NCBI GenBank assembly: GCA_027064745.1
Contig: JAMOPD010000145.1
Location: 1 to 14,607 of the forward strand
Direction: 5' to 3'
Length of the DNA: 14,607 bases
Origin: Thermococcaceae archaeon
Lineage (GTDB): Archaea > Methanobacteriota_B > Thermococci > Thermococcales > Thermococcaceae
The translations under genes and the position numbers were made by a program. Positions 5,651 through 13,551 of this stretch are shown here, one piece after another. Every line of letters begins with the position of its first letter. The stretch's first letter is position 1. The notes beneath the pieces were generated by a model. That model searched no databases. It worked only from the letters and a program-made list of their open reading frames with translations, and was not told the origin of the DNA.

Positions 5651-7111
5651 ATGAACACCATCCAGAGAATTGCAAAGAACATGACTGTGCTTTTTATAGC
5701 AAGAATCGCGAGCATGCTGTTCGGCTTCTTCTATGTGATGTATACTGCAAGGTATCTGGGCCCGGCCAACTACGGTATCTTATCCTTTGCCCTGGCTTTG
5801 AGCGGAATATTCGGGGTTATCGCCAACTTCGGCCTTGATCCTCTGACGGTTAGGGAAGTTGCGAGGGATAAGAGCCTGGCAAGAAAATATCTTGCGAATG
5901 GAATCGTTCTGAAGCTGATATTTGGAAGCTTGACTTTCTTAATTGTCTTCTCGGTTGTGAACCTTTTAGGTTATCCAGAGATCACGAGGAAGGTCGTTTA
6001 CATAATAACTTTGTCCACAATCATTGCCGGGATTTCGAATCTTTTCAACGATATCTACCAAGCTTTTGAGAGAATGGAATTTATGTCTGCTGGACAAGTT
6101 CTGCAGAGCGCACTTTCTTTAGTTTTTGCAATAACCGCGATAAAGCTCGGCTTGAACGTTGTGTATTTTGCGATGATTTACCTAATTGTGAACTTGATTG
6201 TCTTAGGATATCATGTTGTCATAACAACCTGGAAGTTTTTGAAGCCCAGGATAGAGGTTGATTTAAGCTTCTGGAAGGGCGTTGTGAGGGAGGCGTGGCC
6301 GTTCGCACTTACATCAGTGTTGGTTTCAATCTACTACTGGATGGACTCCGTCATGCTCTCCTACATGAAGGGTAACGAAATTGTGGGATGGTATAACGCC
6401 GCTTATAGGATTGTTTTAGTGGCGTTGGTGGTTCCTCAGATTTATGTCGTGTCCATATTTCCTAATCTTTCTAGGTATTACATATCAAAAAAAGAGGGGT
6501 TTGACGAAGTCTCCCGAAGATCTTTGAAATATATGCTGATCCTATCGATGTTTATCTCAACATTGGTGACGATTTCGGCTAAAGAGATAGTCTTGTTAAT
6601 TTATGGAGCCGACTATTTACCATCCGCTTCAGCGCTGAGAGTCTTAATCTGGACGATTGTATTTGCCTTCCAGAACTCTGTATTTTACCATGTTATCTCA
6701 TCAATGAATCAGCAAAAAATTGTTAGTAAAATATCTGCCATTGGTGCCCTCGTGAATTTATTGCTGAACCTATTGTTAATACCTGAATACAGTTTTTTGG
6801 GTGCGGGAGTTGCTACACTGATTACAGAAGCCGTTATAACCCTTGGAATGGCCATTTTCATCGTGAAAACTGAAAGAGAAGCGTTGTTCCACTTCAAAAC
6901 TGTACTTGCCGTTTTAACATCAAATCTCCTGAGTGCCATTTTGCTGATAGCTTTAATGAACTGGAGGATGCTGGACACTCATGTAAATTACCTCCCATCG
7001 ATTTTTAAAGCTTCAATTGGTTTTGGGGCATTTTATCTTGTTTTGTTAATAATTTTTAAAGTTGTGGATAAAGAAGATTTACAACTGATCAGACAAGTGT
7101 TTGCAAAATAG
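5651..7111 (+). CDS. Wzx-type lipid-linked oligosaccharide flippase (MOP/MATE superfamily)
   Basis: Probably moves the lipid-linked glycan unit made by the cluster across the cytoplasmic membrane. The frame extends to a GTG at 5615, but ATG 5651 with GAGAGAGGTG five bases upstream gives the normal family N-terminus and 486 residues. Entry helix residues 1-12 lead to the first membrane span (13-32), then the conserved TARYLGPANYGILSFA region (32-47) and GLDPLTVREVARD (61-73). About 12-14 hydrophobic spans can be counted. The segment YWMDSVMLSYMKG in the middle and YNAAYRIV after it are typical of the second half of these transporters. Substrate cannot be read from sequence; the rhamnose genes and glycosyltransferases supply the context. 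The last 23 bases overlap, on the opposite strand, a relic glycosyltransferase tail. Confidence 0.85.
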   Translation: MNTIQRIAKNMTVLFIARIASMLFGFFYVMYTARYLGPANYGILSFALALSGIFGVIANFGLDPLTVREVARDKSLARKYLANGIVLKLIFGSLTFLIVFSVVNLLGYPEITRKVVYIITLSTIIAGISNLFNDIYQAFERMEFMSAGQVLQSALSLVFAITAIKLGLNVVYFAMIYLIVNLIVLGYHVVITTWKFLKPRIEVDLSFWKGVVREAWPFALTSVLVSIYYWMDSVMLSYMKGNEIVGWYNAAYRIVLVALVVPQIYVVSIFPNLSRYYISKKEGFDEVSRRSLKYMLILSMFISTLVTISAKEIVLLIYGADYLPSASALRVLIWTIVFAFQNSVFYHVISSMNQQKIVSKISAIGALVNLLLNLLLIPEYSFLGAGVATLITEAVITLGMAIFIVKTEREALFHFKTVLAVLTSNLLSAILLIALMNWRMLDTHVNYLPSIFKASIGFGAFYLVLLIIFKVVDKEDLQLIRQVFAK

Positions 7112-7316
7112 AATTCTCACTTTTAGACCCACCAGCGATTGATCTATATGCATTTAGGTACATATCTGCGATGACATTCCACTCAAATCTCTTTGCTCTT
7201 TGCGGGTTTATTCTTGAAATCTTTTTTCTTATCTTGGGGTTTTCATACAGGAACTCAATTAGTCTCGCTAGCTCTTTGGGTGACCCGTCACAGAGGTATT
7301 TATGTGTTTTGTCATA
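7089..7316 (-). pseudogene. C-terminal tail of a lost GT4 glycosyltransferase
   Basis: On the - strand, directly after and in frame with the TAA stop (7319-7317) of the neighbouring GT2 gene, the sequence stays open for 75 codons to TGA 7091-7089. It reads GSPKELARLIEFLYENPKIR, then KKISRINPQRAKRFEWNVIA and DMYLNAYRS. This is the standard end of GT4 enzymes: the G-x-P-x-E-L-A helix, a variable helix, then a Phe-Glu-Trp helix leading to the terminal Tyr. There is no start codon or catalytic domain for it. It appears to be what remains of an older glycosyltransferase after the GT2 gene was joined upstream. It fills the 205-base gap between the convergent flippase and GT2 genes. Confidence 0.7.
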
Positions 7317-8369
7317 TTATTTCTCTGATTTGTTGTATCTTAATTGTTTGTATATTCTATACATCAATGCAAATATTGGTTGAGAGCATGTTAGGATATT
7401 AAGAGCATCTAAAACAAGCACTATCAAATAATAAGCGGTTTCAGCATTGACTTTTTTTCTTGCTCTAAATTTAGTGTGAGTGAGTAGTTCTGTCAGTTTT
7501 TTTACTTGTATAATTTCTTCATTGTTTAGTCGGTTAGTGTTCATAAATATAAAACTCTTTAATAGTGCAAGAACTTCGCTAGGGTAATGTGTGTATTCAA
7601 TCAGATTAATAATATCCCTCGGTGCATTATTGAGTGATAAGTAGTTTCTTGAACTTTTTGTGGCTTTAAGGCTATTGAACATCCTGTGAATCATGATATT
7701 TCGGTCTGTATGTTTTTTCGGATCTTTTACATAATATACTAAGGATTTCCTAATTGTGGCAACTTTAGTAGCATGAAATAACGCCCTCCTAACAAAATCG
7801 GGATCTTCTCCTCCCCAAAAAGGGGGAAAATAAATTCTGTGTTTTATCAAAAGCTCTTTTTTGTATATTGCAGAGTGAACTGTAATTTTGATATCCCCCA
7901 TCAGATACAGTCTTAGAACTTCTACTCCTGACATTACTGGCTTAGGTAGATAACTCCAATTTTCTGAGTACTTTCTGAGTATTTTCCCATTAGGCGAAAC
8001 TTCATCAACTCCGCACAACACTATGTCAGCCCCTCTTTTGATCGCACAGCGGTATAACTCTTCTAACGCATTTTTAGCGATATAATCATCACTATCCAAG
8101 AAATATACAAATTTTCCCAGAGCTTTTTTTATTCCAATATTTCGTGCTATGCTAGGTCCATACTTTTTTAATCTAATTATCTTCCACTCAAAGGGGGCAT
8201 TTGAAAGTATCTTTCTTACTTTCTGTATAGTTTTGTCAGTAGACCCATCATCTATAATTATGACCTCTATTTCGTGAAATGTTTGATTAATTAAACTATC
8301 TAATGGGCGATGTATGTATGTTTCAGAATTGTGGGTGGGGATTATAACCGAAATTTTAGGTTTTTTCAT
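7317..8369 (-). CDS. GT2-family (GT-A fold) glycosyltransferase
   Basis: Transfers a sugar from a nucleotide donor, cytoplasmic side, probably onto the growing lipid-linked unit. The 350-residue protein begins MKKPKISVIIPTHNSE, the classic GT2 opening. IIIDDGSTDKT (38-48) binds the nucleotide, ARNIGI (75-80) follows, and FLDSDDYI (90-97) supplies the metal-binding DxD. The C-terminal part (from about 200) has no recognised signature and is Lys/Ile/Asn-rich. ATG 8369 is preceded by GGAGGTGAT, which contains the stop of the upstream membrane-protein gene, so the two are translationally coupled. Donor and acceptor cannot be told; the enzyme could add rhamnose or another hexose. The gene is clearly more AT-rich than rfbABCD, suggesting separate acquisition. 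It is the last intact gene of the - strand operon. Confidence 0.85.
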   Translation of the reverse strand: MKKPKISVIIPTHNSETYIHRPLDSLINQTFHEIEVIIIDDGSTDKTIQKVRKILSNAPFEWKIIRLKKYGPSIARNIGIKKALGKFVYFLDSDDYIAKNALEELYRCAIKRGADIVLCGVDEVSPNGKILRKYSENWSYLPKPVMSGVEVLRLYLMGDIKITVHSAIYKKELLIKHRIYFPPFWGGEDPDFVRRALFHATKVATIRKSLVYYVKDPKKHTDRNIMIHRMFNSLKATKSSRNYLSLNNAPRDIINLIEYTHYPSEVLALLKSFIFMNTNRLNNEEIIQVKKLTELLTHTKFRARKKVNAETAYYLIVLVLDALNILTCSQPIFALMYRIYKQLRYNKSEK

Positions 8370-8373
8370 GACA

Positions 8374-10059
8374 TCACCTCCGTTGGTATATCCTTGAAAA
8401 TTTATTGTTGTAGATTACATTCCGCTTTTCTAGTTCTTCATAGAATTGTCTATCAATCCCATAATGCTCAACAGTCATTTTGACTTTTTTGTTCCATATT
8501 ATATACTTAAATCGAGATGGCGAAAACTTTCCATCTCGTATCCAGGTAATGGCAGTGCGTTTATATTTGCTAACATCTATTGGGGAAATCTCATCCGTAC
8601 CCACAAAAACATAACCCTGAATGCCTGTTGCAGAATAATCCAAAAATTCTCCCGCTTTTAATGTTGAGGTATCCCTTATAAACATTGGAGAACCCACTGT
8701 GGAGTTTACCATAAAGTTGAACGTGAATAGCACTGGAGCCAGCATCATAACAATCATGAGGGCAACTTTTAGATATCTCCTGTTTCCTTCTATCACATGT
8801 TTTGTGTATCTCGAAAGCGGTATAAACGCAACCTGAAATGACCTCTGCCCGAGGAAAATCGTTATCAATCCAATCACGAACAGAATCCCACTTGACACCA
8901 TCACGGAGACGTCGAACACGAGCTGGGGGGATAACTTTCCAGAAGTGAGGGCACGTTTTAACTCTAGAATAAATGAATATAGAACGATTCCAGCGAACAG
9001 AATCACCATAACCCTCAGTACCAATGCTTGAGTCTCGAATATCCACTTAGGAACCAGCTCGTAGTGGGGGTGAGGAGTGTATTTTATCGGTCCGAGGGCT
9101 CCGGATTTTCTAAAAAAGTTTGCAAACACCCACCAGGTCTCACCCTGAACCTTTCCCCAGCTTTCAACAAACATCCTTAGCGGAATTGAGAGGAGGTTGT
9201 AAAACAGATACACGAACCCGAATCCCCAGATGGAGATCATTATCCAAATCGTTGAGTCCTTTATTCCTGGCTGTTTAAGGACAACCCTGTTATACACTAC
9301 AACCCCTAATACGGGAAGGATATAAAACAGGAACATGAACGGATGGGCAAAAACCAGTGCGAACCAGAGAATCAGGATAAGGACGAGAACCTTTAGCGGT
9401 TGCTCACCTTCTATGTAGTCAAAGGTTAATCTGTAGAGGTAGGGGAGGTAGGCAAGTGCAAGGGTCTGGGGGGCAACCTGGTCGTTGATAACGTAGAAGG
9501 AGAGCACAATATACGTCGCCAGGGATAGAATTGCAAATTTCATGTCCCTGTCTTTTTCGTAATAGTACAAAATTAATCCGACATAAAAAGCTCCCAAAAA
9601 CACGAACAGTCCCACAGTATAGATTTCGATTTTGCCTATTCCCCCAATCAGCATCATAGATATTTCCAAAATGAATGAAATCGGATAAGATAGATACGAA
9701 AGTGAGTGAACTGAGAGGGCTTCGCGTGTTATTCTTCCGGATAAAAGCAGGAACTCAATTAACCCAGATGGGATATCTGTTTGCTCATAGGGAACGACAA
9801 AATAGAGATTTGTTATGTAGAATAGTGCCCCATACATAAGTCCGATGATTATCAAAGGCCATTTGTTCCTTAGGTTTAGATATAGGGAGGCCACGAGAAG
9901 TGAAGAGGATAAAATTAGTAATATCCAGTGAACAGCAGGAATAGCCTTTAGCATGTTCGGGCCGTTGGTTGAATATGAGAACTTGGGTAGGTGTAGAATG
10001 TAAGTTAAGTCTATCAGAAATACTACTAGGATTGCCAAAAATAAATGAACCCGTTTCAC
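8374..10059 (-). CDS. Polytopic membrane protein with C-terminal exterior domain; candidate polymerase or GT-C enzyme
   Basis: 561 residues with about eleven hydrophobic segments, roughly 5-23, 43-62, 67-88, 126-143, 146-168, 176-192, 222-248, 268-292, 345-367, 385-405 and 430-450. A soluble tail of about 110 residues (450-561) follows, likely outside the cell. An extended loop after the third span holds VPYEQTDIPSGLIE (89-102), and another between spans at 293-344 is Trp/His-rich (GETWWVFAN; YTPHPHYELVP). This plan fits membrane-embedded GT-C glycosyltransferases or O-unit polymerases (Wzy-like), whose sequences are too diverse to assign by eye. No WWDYG motif is present, arguing against an AglB oligosaccharyltransferase. 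The start is GTG 10059 with AAGGTGA seven bases upstream. Position between GT4 and GT2 genes supports a role in building or polymerising the exported glycan, but the function is not established. Confidence 0.75.
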   Translation of the reverse strand: MKRVHLFLAILVVFLIDLTYILHLPKFSYSTNGPNMLKAIPAVHWILLILSSSLLVASLYLNLRNKWPLIIIGLMYGALFYITNLYFVVPYEQTDIPSGLIEFLLLSGRITREALSVHSLSYLSYPISFILEISMMLIGGIGKIEIYTVGLFVFLGAFYVGLILYYYEKDRDMKFAILSLATYIVLSFYVINDQVAPQTLALAYLPYLYRLTFDYIEGEQPLKVLVLILILWFALVFAHPFMFLFYILPVLGVVVYNRVVLKQPGIKDSTIWIMISIWGFGFVYLFYNLLSIPLRMFVESWGKVQGETWWVFANFFRKSGALGPIKYTPHPHYELVPKWIFETQALVLRVMVILFAGIVLYSFILELKRALTSGKLSPQLVFDVSVMVSSGILFVIGLITIFLGQRSFQVAFIPLSRYTKHVIEGNRRYLKVALMIVMMLAPVLFTFNFMVNSTVGSPMFIRDTSTLKAGEFLDYSATGIQGYVFVGTDEISPIDVSKYKRTAITWIRDGKFSPSRFKYIIWNKKVKMTVEHYGIDRQFYEELEKRNVIYNNKFSRIYQRR

Positions 10060-10080
10060 GGTATCTTCACCTTAAACATT

Positions 10081-11238
10081 TTACCCCACTATGTATTCAA
10101 TTATATGTTTCCATCTATTTAAGGCGCTTTCAAAGTTGAATTCTTTCTGCACCGTTTTTATACTTTTTCTCGAAATCTTGGGTAACTCTGGATGAGTTAA
10201 CGCTCGTCCAATATTCATTACTATTGTTTCTGGACTATTATCTCTCATTATGAACCCCGTTTTTTCATCTATAATTACATCTAATATTGCACCTACAGGA
10301 GTTGCCAATACCGGAGTCCCACATGCCATAGATTCCAGAAGTATATTCGGAAGACCTTCTACTAAAGAGGGAAGTATTAACAACTTTAGATGATTCAATA
10401 TCTTTGGAACTTTATTCTCAGTAATATGCCCTAATATCTGTATATTAATATTTTCTTCTAAAGAAAGTAACTTTTTAATTTCAGTTTCTAGAGGTCCTCC
10501 TCCTCCAATGATAACACCATCTACCTTTACTGAGGTATCCATTCTTATCCTTAATATTGAACGCGCAAAATTTAGGACACCTTTTTCTGGACTTAATCTG
10601 CCGATATACCCAATAACATTTCGCCTTCTAGAAAAAGGAATTGTATATTGCATTTTTTCTCGTTCTACATACATACGTCCATTTTGAATAACTTTTCCTC
10701 TATATCTATCAAGCTTGAGAACATCTCTTAATCTTGGGGACTCGAGAATAATGAAATCGCTTAGCAAAAGAGTGAGCTCGTCAAGAATTGCAATTATTCT
10801 TGATAAAAGATTACTTGGATATAGCTCCCATACTGAAATACCCCCAACACCTGACATTAGGTATACAATTTTCTTTTTTAAAATTATTTTACAAAATAAT
10901 ACTGGAAGTGCGAAATTATTCCCACTCATCACAAATATGGTTGAATACTCCCCGCAATACCTTGTCAAGTAAATTATTACCTTAAGTTGGAACAATAAAA
11001 ATCTAAAAAATCTAAATAATGGATTTTCGGGAATAAAATGATTTAGGAGGAGTATTTTGATTTTAGCATTCCTAAATTTTTGCAACTCAATATCACTTGT
11101 TAAAACTATTATTGTTTGAATCGAATCAATTGATGATAACAAAGTTAAAAGTTTTTTTCGATACGTAAACCCACCGCTTCCCTTTGGAAAATACCAAGTT
11201 AAAAAAACAACATTTGTTTTGGCACTTTTGCATTTCAT
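10081..11238 (-). CDS. GT4-family (GT-B fold) glycosyltransferase, strongly AT-rich
   Basis: A 385-residue retaining GT-B enzyme expected to add one sugar to the lipid-linked unit in the cytoplasm. The C-terminal donor domain is clear: GYIGRLSPEKGV at 210-221, GGGGPLE at 245-251, and LPSLVEGLPNILLESMACGT at 289-308, with the EX7E pair E294/E302 that binds the nucleotide-sugar. The N-terminal acceptor domain has YFPKGSGGFTYRK (16-28), a typical glycine loop. ATG 11238 follows AAGGAGG, a site that contains the stop of the upstream GT4 gene; only three bases separate the genes. Base composition is much more AT-rich than rfbABCD, and rare-looking A/T-ending codons dominate, which suggests recent transfer. 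Sugar specificity is not visible. Confidence 0.87.
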   Translation of the reverse strand: MKCKSAKTNVVFLTWYFPKGSGGFTYRKKLLTLLSSIDSIQTIIVLTSDIELQKFRNAKIKILLLNHFIPENPLFRFFRFLLFQLKVIIYLTRYCGEYSTIFVMSGNNFALPVLFCKIILKKKIVYLMSGVGGISVWELYPSNLLSRIIAILDELTLLLSDFIILESPRLRDVLKLDRYRGKVIQNGRMYVEREKMQYTIPFSRRRNVIGYIGRLSPEKGVLNFARSILRIRMDTSVKVDGVIIGGGGPLETEIKKLLSLEENINIQILGHITENKVPKILNHLKLLILPSLVEGLPNILLESMACGTPVLATPVGAILDVIIDEKTGFIMRDNSPETIVMNIGRALTHPELPKISRKSIKTVQKEFNFESALNRWKHIIEYIVG

Positions 11239-11241
11239 AAA

Positions 11242-12375
11242 CTAATCCTCCTTATAGTTAGTTAAGTTTTGGTAAACTCTTTCGTAATCCCTCACTACCT
11301 CCTCCCAAGTCCTAATCTTCTTGCTGAACGGCCCCACCTTAACATCGCTATTCGCAATTTTTAAGATTAACTCTGCAACTTCTCTTGGGTTGGGAGGATA
11401 ATCAACACCAAAACATCCTGGTTCACTTAAAAACTCTTTTAAAGCAGTTCTTTTTGTTACTATCACGGGAGTTCCCAAAGCTAAAGCCTCGGCTACGGTT
11501 ATTCCATAGTTCTCATTCTCGGAAAGTAATAGGAATATATCTGCCTTCTTTATTTCTGTAAGCAACGTGGAGTGGTTCAAAAAAGGTTTCCAAATAATAT
11601 AATCTTCAACTTTTAACTTTTTTGCTAAGGTTTTTAAATTAGCTTTATAAGGACCATTTCCAACTATTATTAATTTTATGTCTTTAATGTTAAAAGTGTA
11701 AACCAACTCTGCCAATGCTTGGATTATGTATTGGACTCCCTTTAGCTTCAATAAATATCCTGCAAATAATAAATGTATCTCTCCTGCATTATCCCTTCTT
11801 TTAGATAAATCTATTAAATCGACACCATGAGGAATAACAACCACTTTTTGAGGATCAACATTTGAGACAGCCTTCAGGAGATGCAATTTTTCAAAATTAG
11901 AGGCTACAATAATACTGTCTACTTTCTTAAAGATTTTTTCTCCAACTAACTTATTATAAATGCCCCATAAGTACTTTCCTGCCAATGTGTTGTGACCATA
12001 AGGTCCATAGTGAGGTGAGAGCACTATGGGAAGAGTAGGATAAGAGCGTTTAATTACATAGATTATTTCCGGTGAAAATAAGGTATGGTAACCATGAATA
12101 TGAACAACACTTGGATTGAACTTTTTTATTATCTCCCTAATAACTTCAACATTTTTGATACTAAGCCCGTAGAGGGATCCTCTATATCTATACCCCCTAA
12201 TTAACTTGAAATTCTCTATTTTCTCTTCACTCATTTGCAAGTTATCATCCCAAGCTGGATTAAAAACTACTACTTCATGGCCCCATTTGGAGAGCCACCT
12301 GGCGATTTCAAATACTACCTTATTTATCCCACCAGGTGCTGTTGTTTCCATATAATTAACTAAAAGGAGTCTCAT
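11242..12375 (-). CDS. GT4-family (GT-B fold) glycosyltransferase
   Basis: 377 residues. The N-terminal domain carries APGGINKVVFEIARWLSKWG (13-32), the usual glycine-rich loop and first helix, and VVHIHGYHTLFSPE (90-103). PHGVD at 182-186 marks the domain linker. The donor domain has LFAGYLLKLKGVQYIIQAL (203-221), IIVGNGP (236-242), and the EX7E pair E288/E296 within ENENYGITVAEALALGTPV. All family elements are present, and the length is normal. Its ATG overlaps the stop of the upstream DUF1972-type gene by the ATGA pattern, so translation is coupled. It likely acts on the same lipid-linked glycan as its neighbours. Donor unknown: mannose, glucose and rhamnose are all possible for this family. 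Confidence 0.88.
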   Translation of the reverse strand: MRLLLVNYMETTAPGGINKVVFEIARWLSKWGHEVVVFNPAWDDNLQMSEEKIENFKLIRGYRYRGSLYGLSIKNVEVIREIIKKFNPSVVHIHGYHTLFSPEIIYVIKRSYPTLPIVLSPHYGPYGHNTLAGKYLWGIYNKLVGEKIFKKVDSIIVASNFEKLHLLKAVSNVDPQKVVVIPHGVDLIDLSKRRDNAGEIHLLFAGYLLKLKGVQYIIQALAELVYTFNIKDIKLIIVGNGPYKANLKTLAKKLKVEDYIIWKPFLNHSTLLTEIKKADIFLLLSENENYGITVAEALALGTPVIVTKRTALKEFLSEPGCFGVDYPPNPREVAELILKIANSDVKVGPFSKKIRTWEEVVRDYERVYQNLTNYKED

Positions 12376-13544
12376 TCCCGACTCCTCCCGATTAAAGTCC
12401 TAAATAACCTTTCATATTCCCTTGCAACCTTCTCCCAGTTATATTGCCTTTTTATCCTCTTAATCTGAGTCTTCTTTATAAGCTTTAAGTCAAACTCCCC
12501 CCGCTCAAGCATCTCCATTTTGTTAGCTAGGTCTTCAGCATCTTTAAAGTATATCCCTCCCTCCTGCAGAACCTCCTTGTTGAAAGGCACGTCATAAGCT
12601 AATATCGGCCTCTTGAACAGCATCTGCTCAAGCAGAGAGGGATTTGTCCCTCCAACCTCGTAGGCGTGAATGTAAGCAAAGCAGTTCTTCCTCAAAACTC
12701 CGAGGATTTCTTTATCATAAATTGGATCTAGGAAAATTATATCATTGCTCTCGCCTTTTAATTTAAGCAGATGCCGCGTGTAGGGATCCTTTTTGTTGAA
12801 GTTTCCAACTATAACGAGCTTCTTTGTTGAATTTGCTTTCTTAAATCCCTTCACTTCCATGTGAATGTTGTTCTCGGCAACTATACGGGCAACTGTTAGG
12901 TAATATTCTCCCGGGGATACCCCATATTTGTTAAGAATACTTATCTCGTCATCTTTTGATAGTTGGGAGGGAATTAACTCCCTTGCCCCGTAGGCGATGT
13001 AAACGACCCTTTTTGGGTTATGCCTTTTCGTTAAATGCTCTTTGATTCCAATAGAGTCTGCAACCACAATATCGGGCAACTTGCAAGATAGGTATTCCAT
13101 CAGATACATGTAAACCATCGTCGCAAGATACACAGGGAAAAGGTGGAAAGGCACAAACCGGCTCCTCTTTATTAAACGCCTCCATTCCACACCATCAGGA
13201 TTTATGAGGATCTTCTTTTTGGCCAGCTTTGCTAAAATGGCGGCTAAACTGCCGTCTGGAGACACAAAATACAATACATCAACGTCACGAGAATGTTTTT
13301 TGAGAAAGTACAATGTGGCAAGAACATCATTTATGGAGGGTATTGTTGTGCTTTTTCCCTGTACCGAGGGTATATGAACCCGGATTATTCCATCGTACTC
13401 ATCCTCAGAAAAATCCTTAGACTCACAAGTAACATACACTCTGAATCCCCTCGCGAGAAGTCTGCGGGATACTTCCTCCACAAATGTTTCAGTTCCTCCG
13501 TACTTTCCCGGAATACCCCTTGAGCCTATCAGGGCAACACGCAT
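12372..13544 (-). CDS. DUF1972-type GT4 glycosyltransferase, likely rhamnosyltransferase
   Basis: 390 residues beginning MRVALIGSRGIPGKYGGTET, the hallmark of the DUF1972 N-terminal domain. This domain is found in GT4 enzymes such as the pneumococcal rhamnosyltransferase Cps2T/WchF. INPDGVEWRR (114-123), VADSIGIKEHL (161-171) and EVGGTNPSLLEQM (296-308) are the other family signatures, the last replacing the plain EX7E motif. A short hydrophobic patch near 133-150 may associate with the membrane. The family match is strong from sequence. The rhamnose assignment is inferred from characterised members and from the complete dTDP-L-rhamnose pathway in the same window. ATG 13544 lies seven bases after the preceding stop, with GAGGGAGTGA as binding site. 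Composition is intermediate between the GC-rich first gene and the AT-rich later ones. Confidence 0.85.
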   Translation of the reverse strand: MRVALIGSRGIPGKYGGTETFVEEVSRRLLARGFRVYVTCESKDFSEDEYDGIIRVHIPSVQGKSTTIPSINDVLATLYFLKKHSRDVDVLYFVSPDGSLAAILAKLAKKKILINPDGVEWRRLIKRSRFVPFHLFPVYLATMVYMYLMEYLSCKLPDIVVADSIGIKEHLTKRHNPKRVVYIAYGARELIPSQLSKDDEISILNKYGVSPGEYYLTVARIVAENNIHMEVKGFKKANSTKKLVIVGNFNKKDPYTRHLLKLKGESNDIIFLDPIYDKEILGVLRKNCFAYIHAYEVGGTNPSLLEQMLFKRPILAYDVPFNKEVLQEGGIYFKDAEDLANKMEMLERGEFDLKLIKKTQIKRIKRQYNWEKVAREYERLFRTLIGRSRE

Positions 13545-13551
13545 ACTGATT

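Noticed and set aside
8591..9046. 151-codon - strand frame inside the membrane-protein gene
   Set aside because: It overlaps the 561-residue gene on the same strand in another frame, is not hydrophobic in a patterned way, and has no motif.
8374..10059. Possible AglB/STT3 oligosaccharyltransferase
   Set aside because: The protein is shorter than AglB, and the WWDYG signature is absent; the only WW pair is followed by VFAN.
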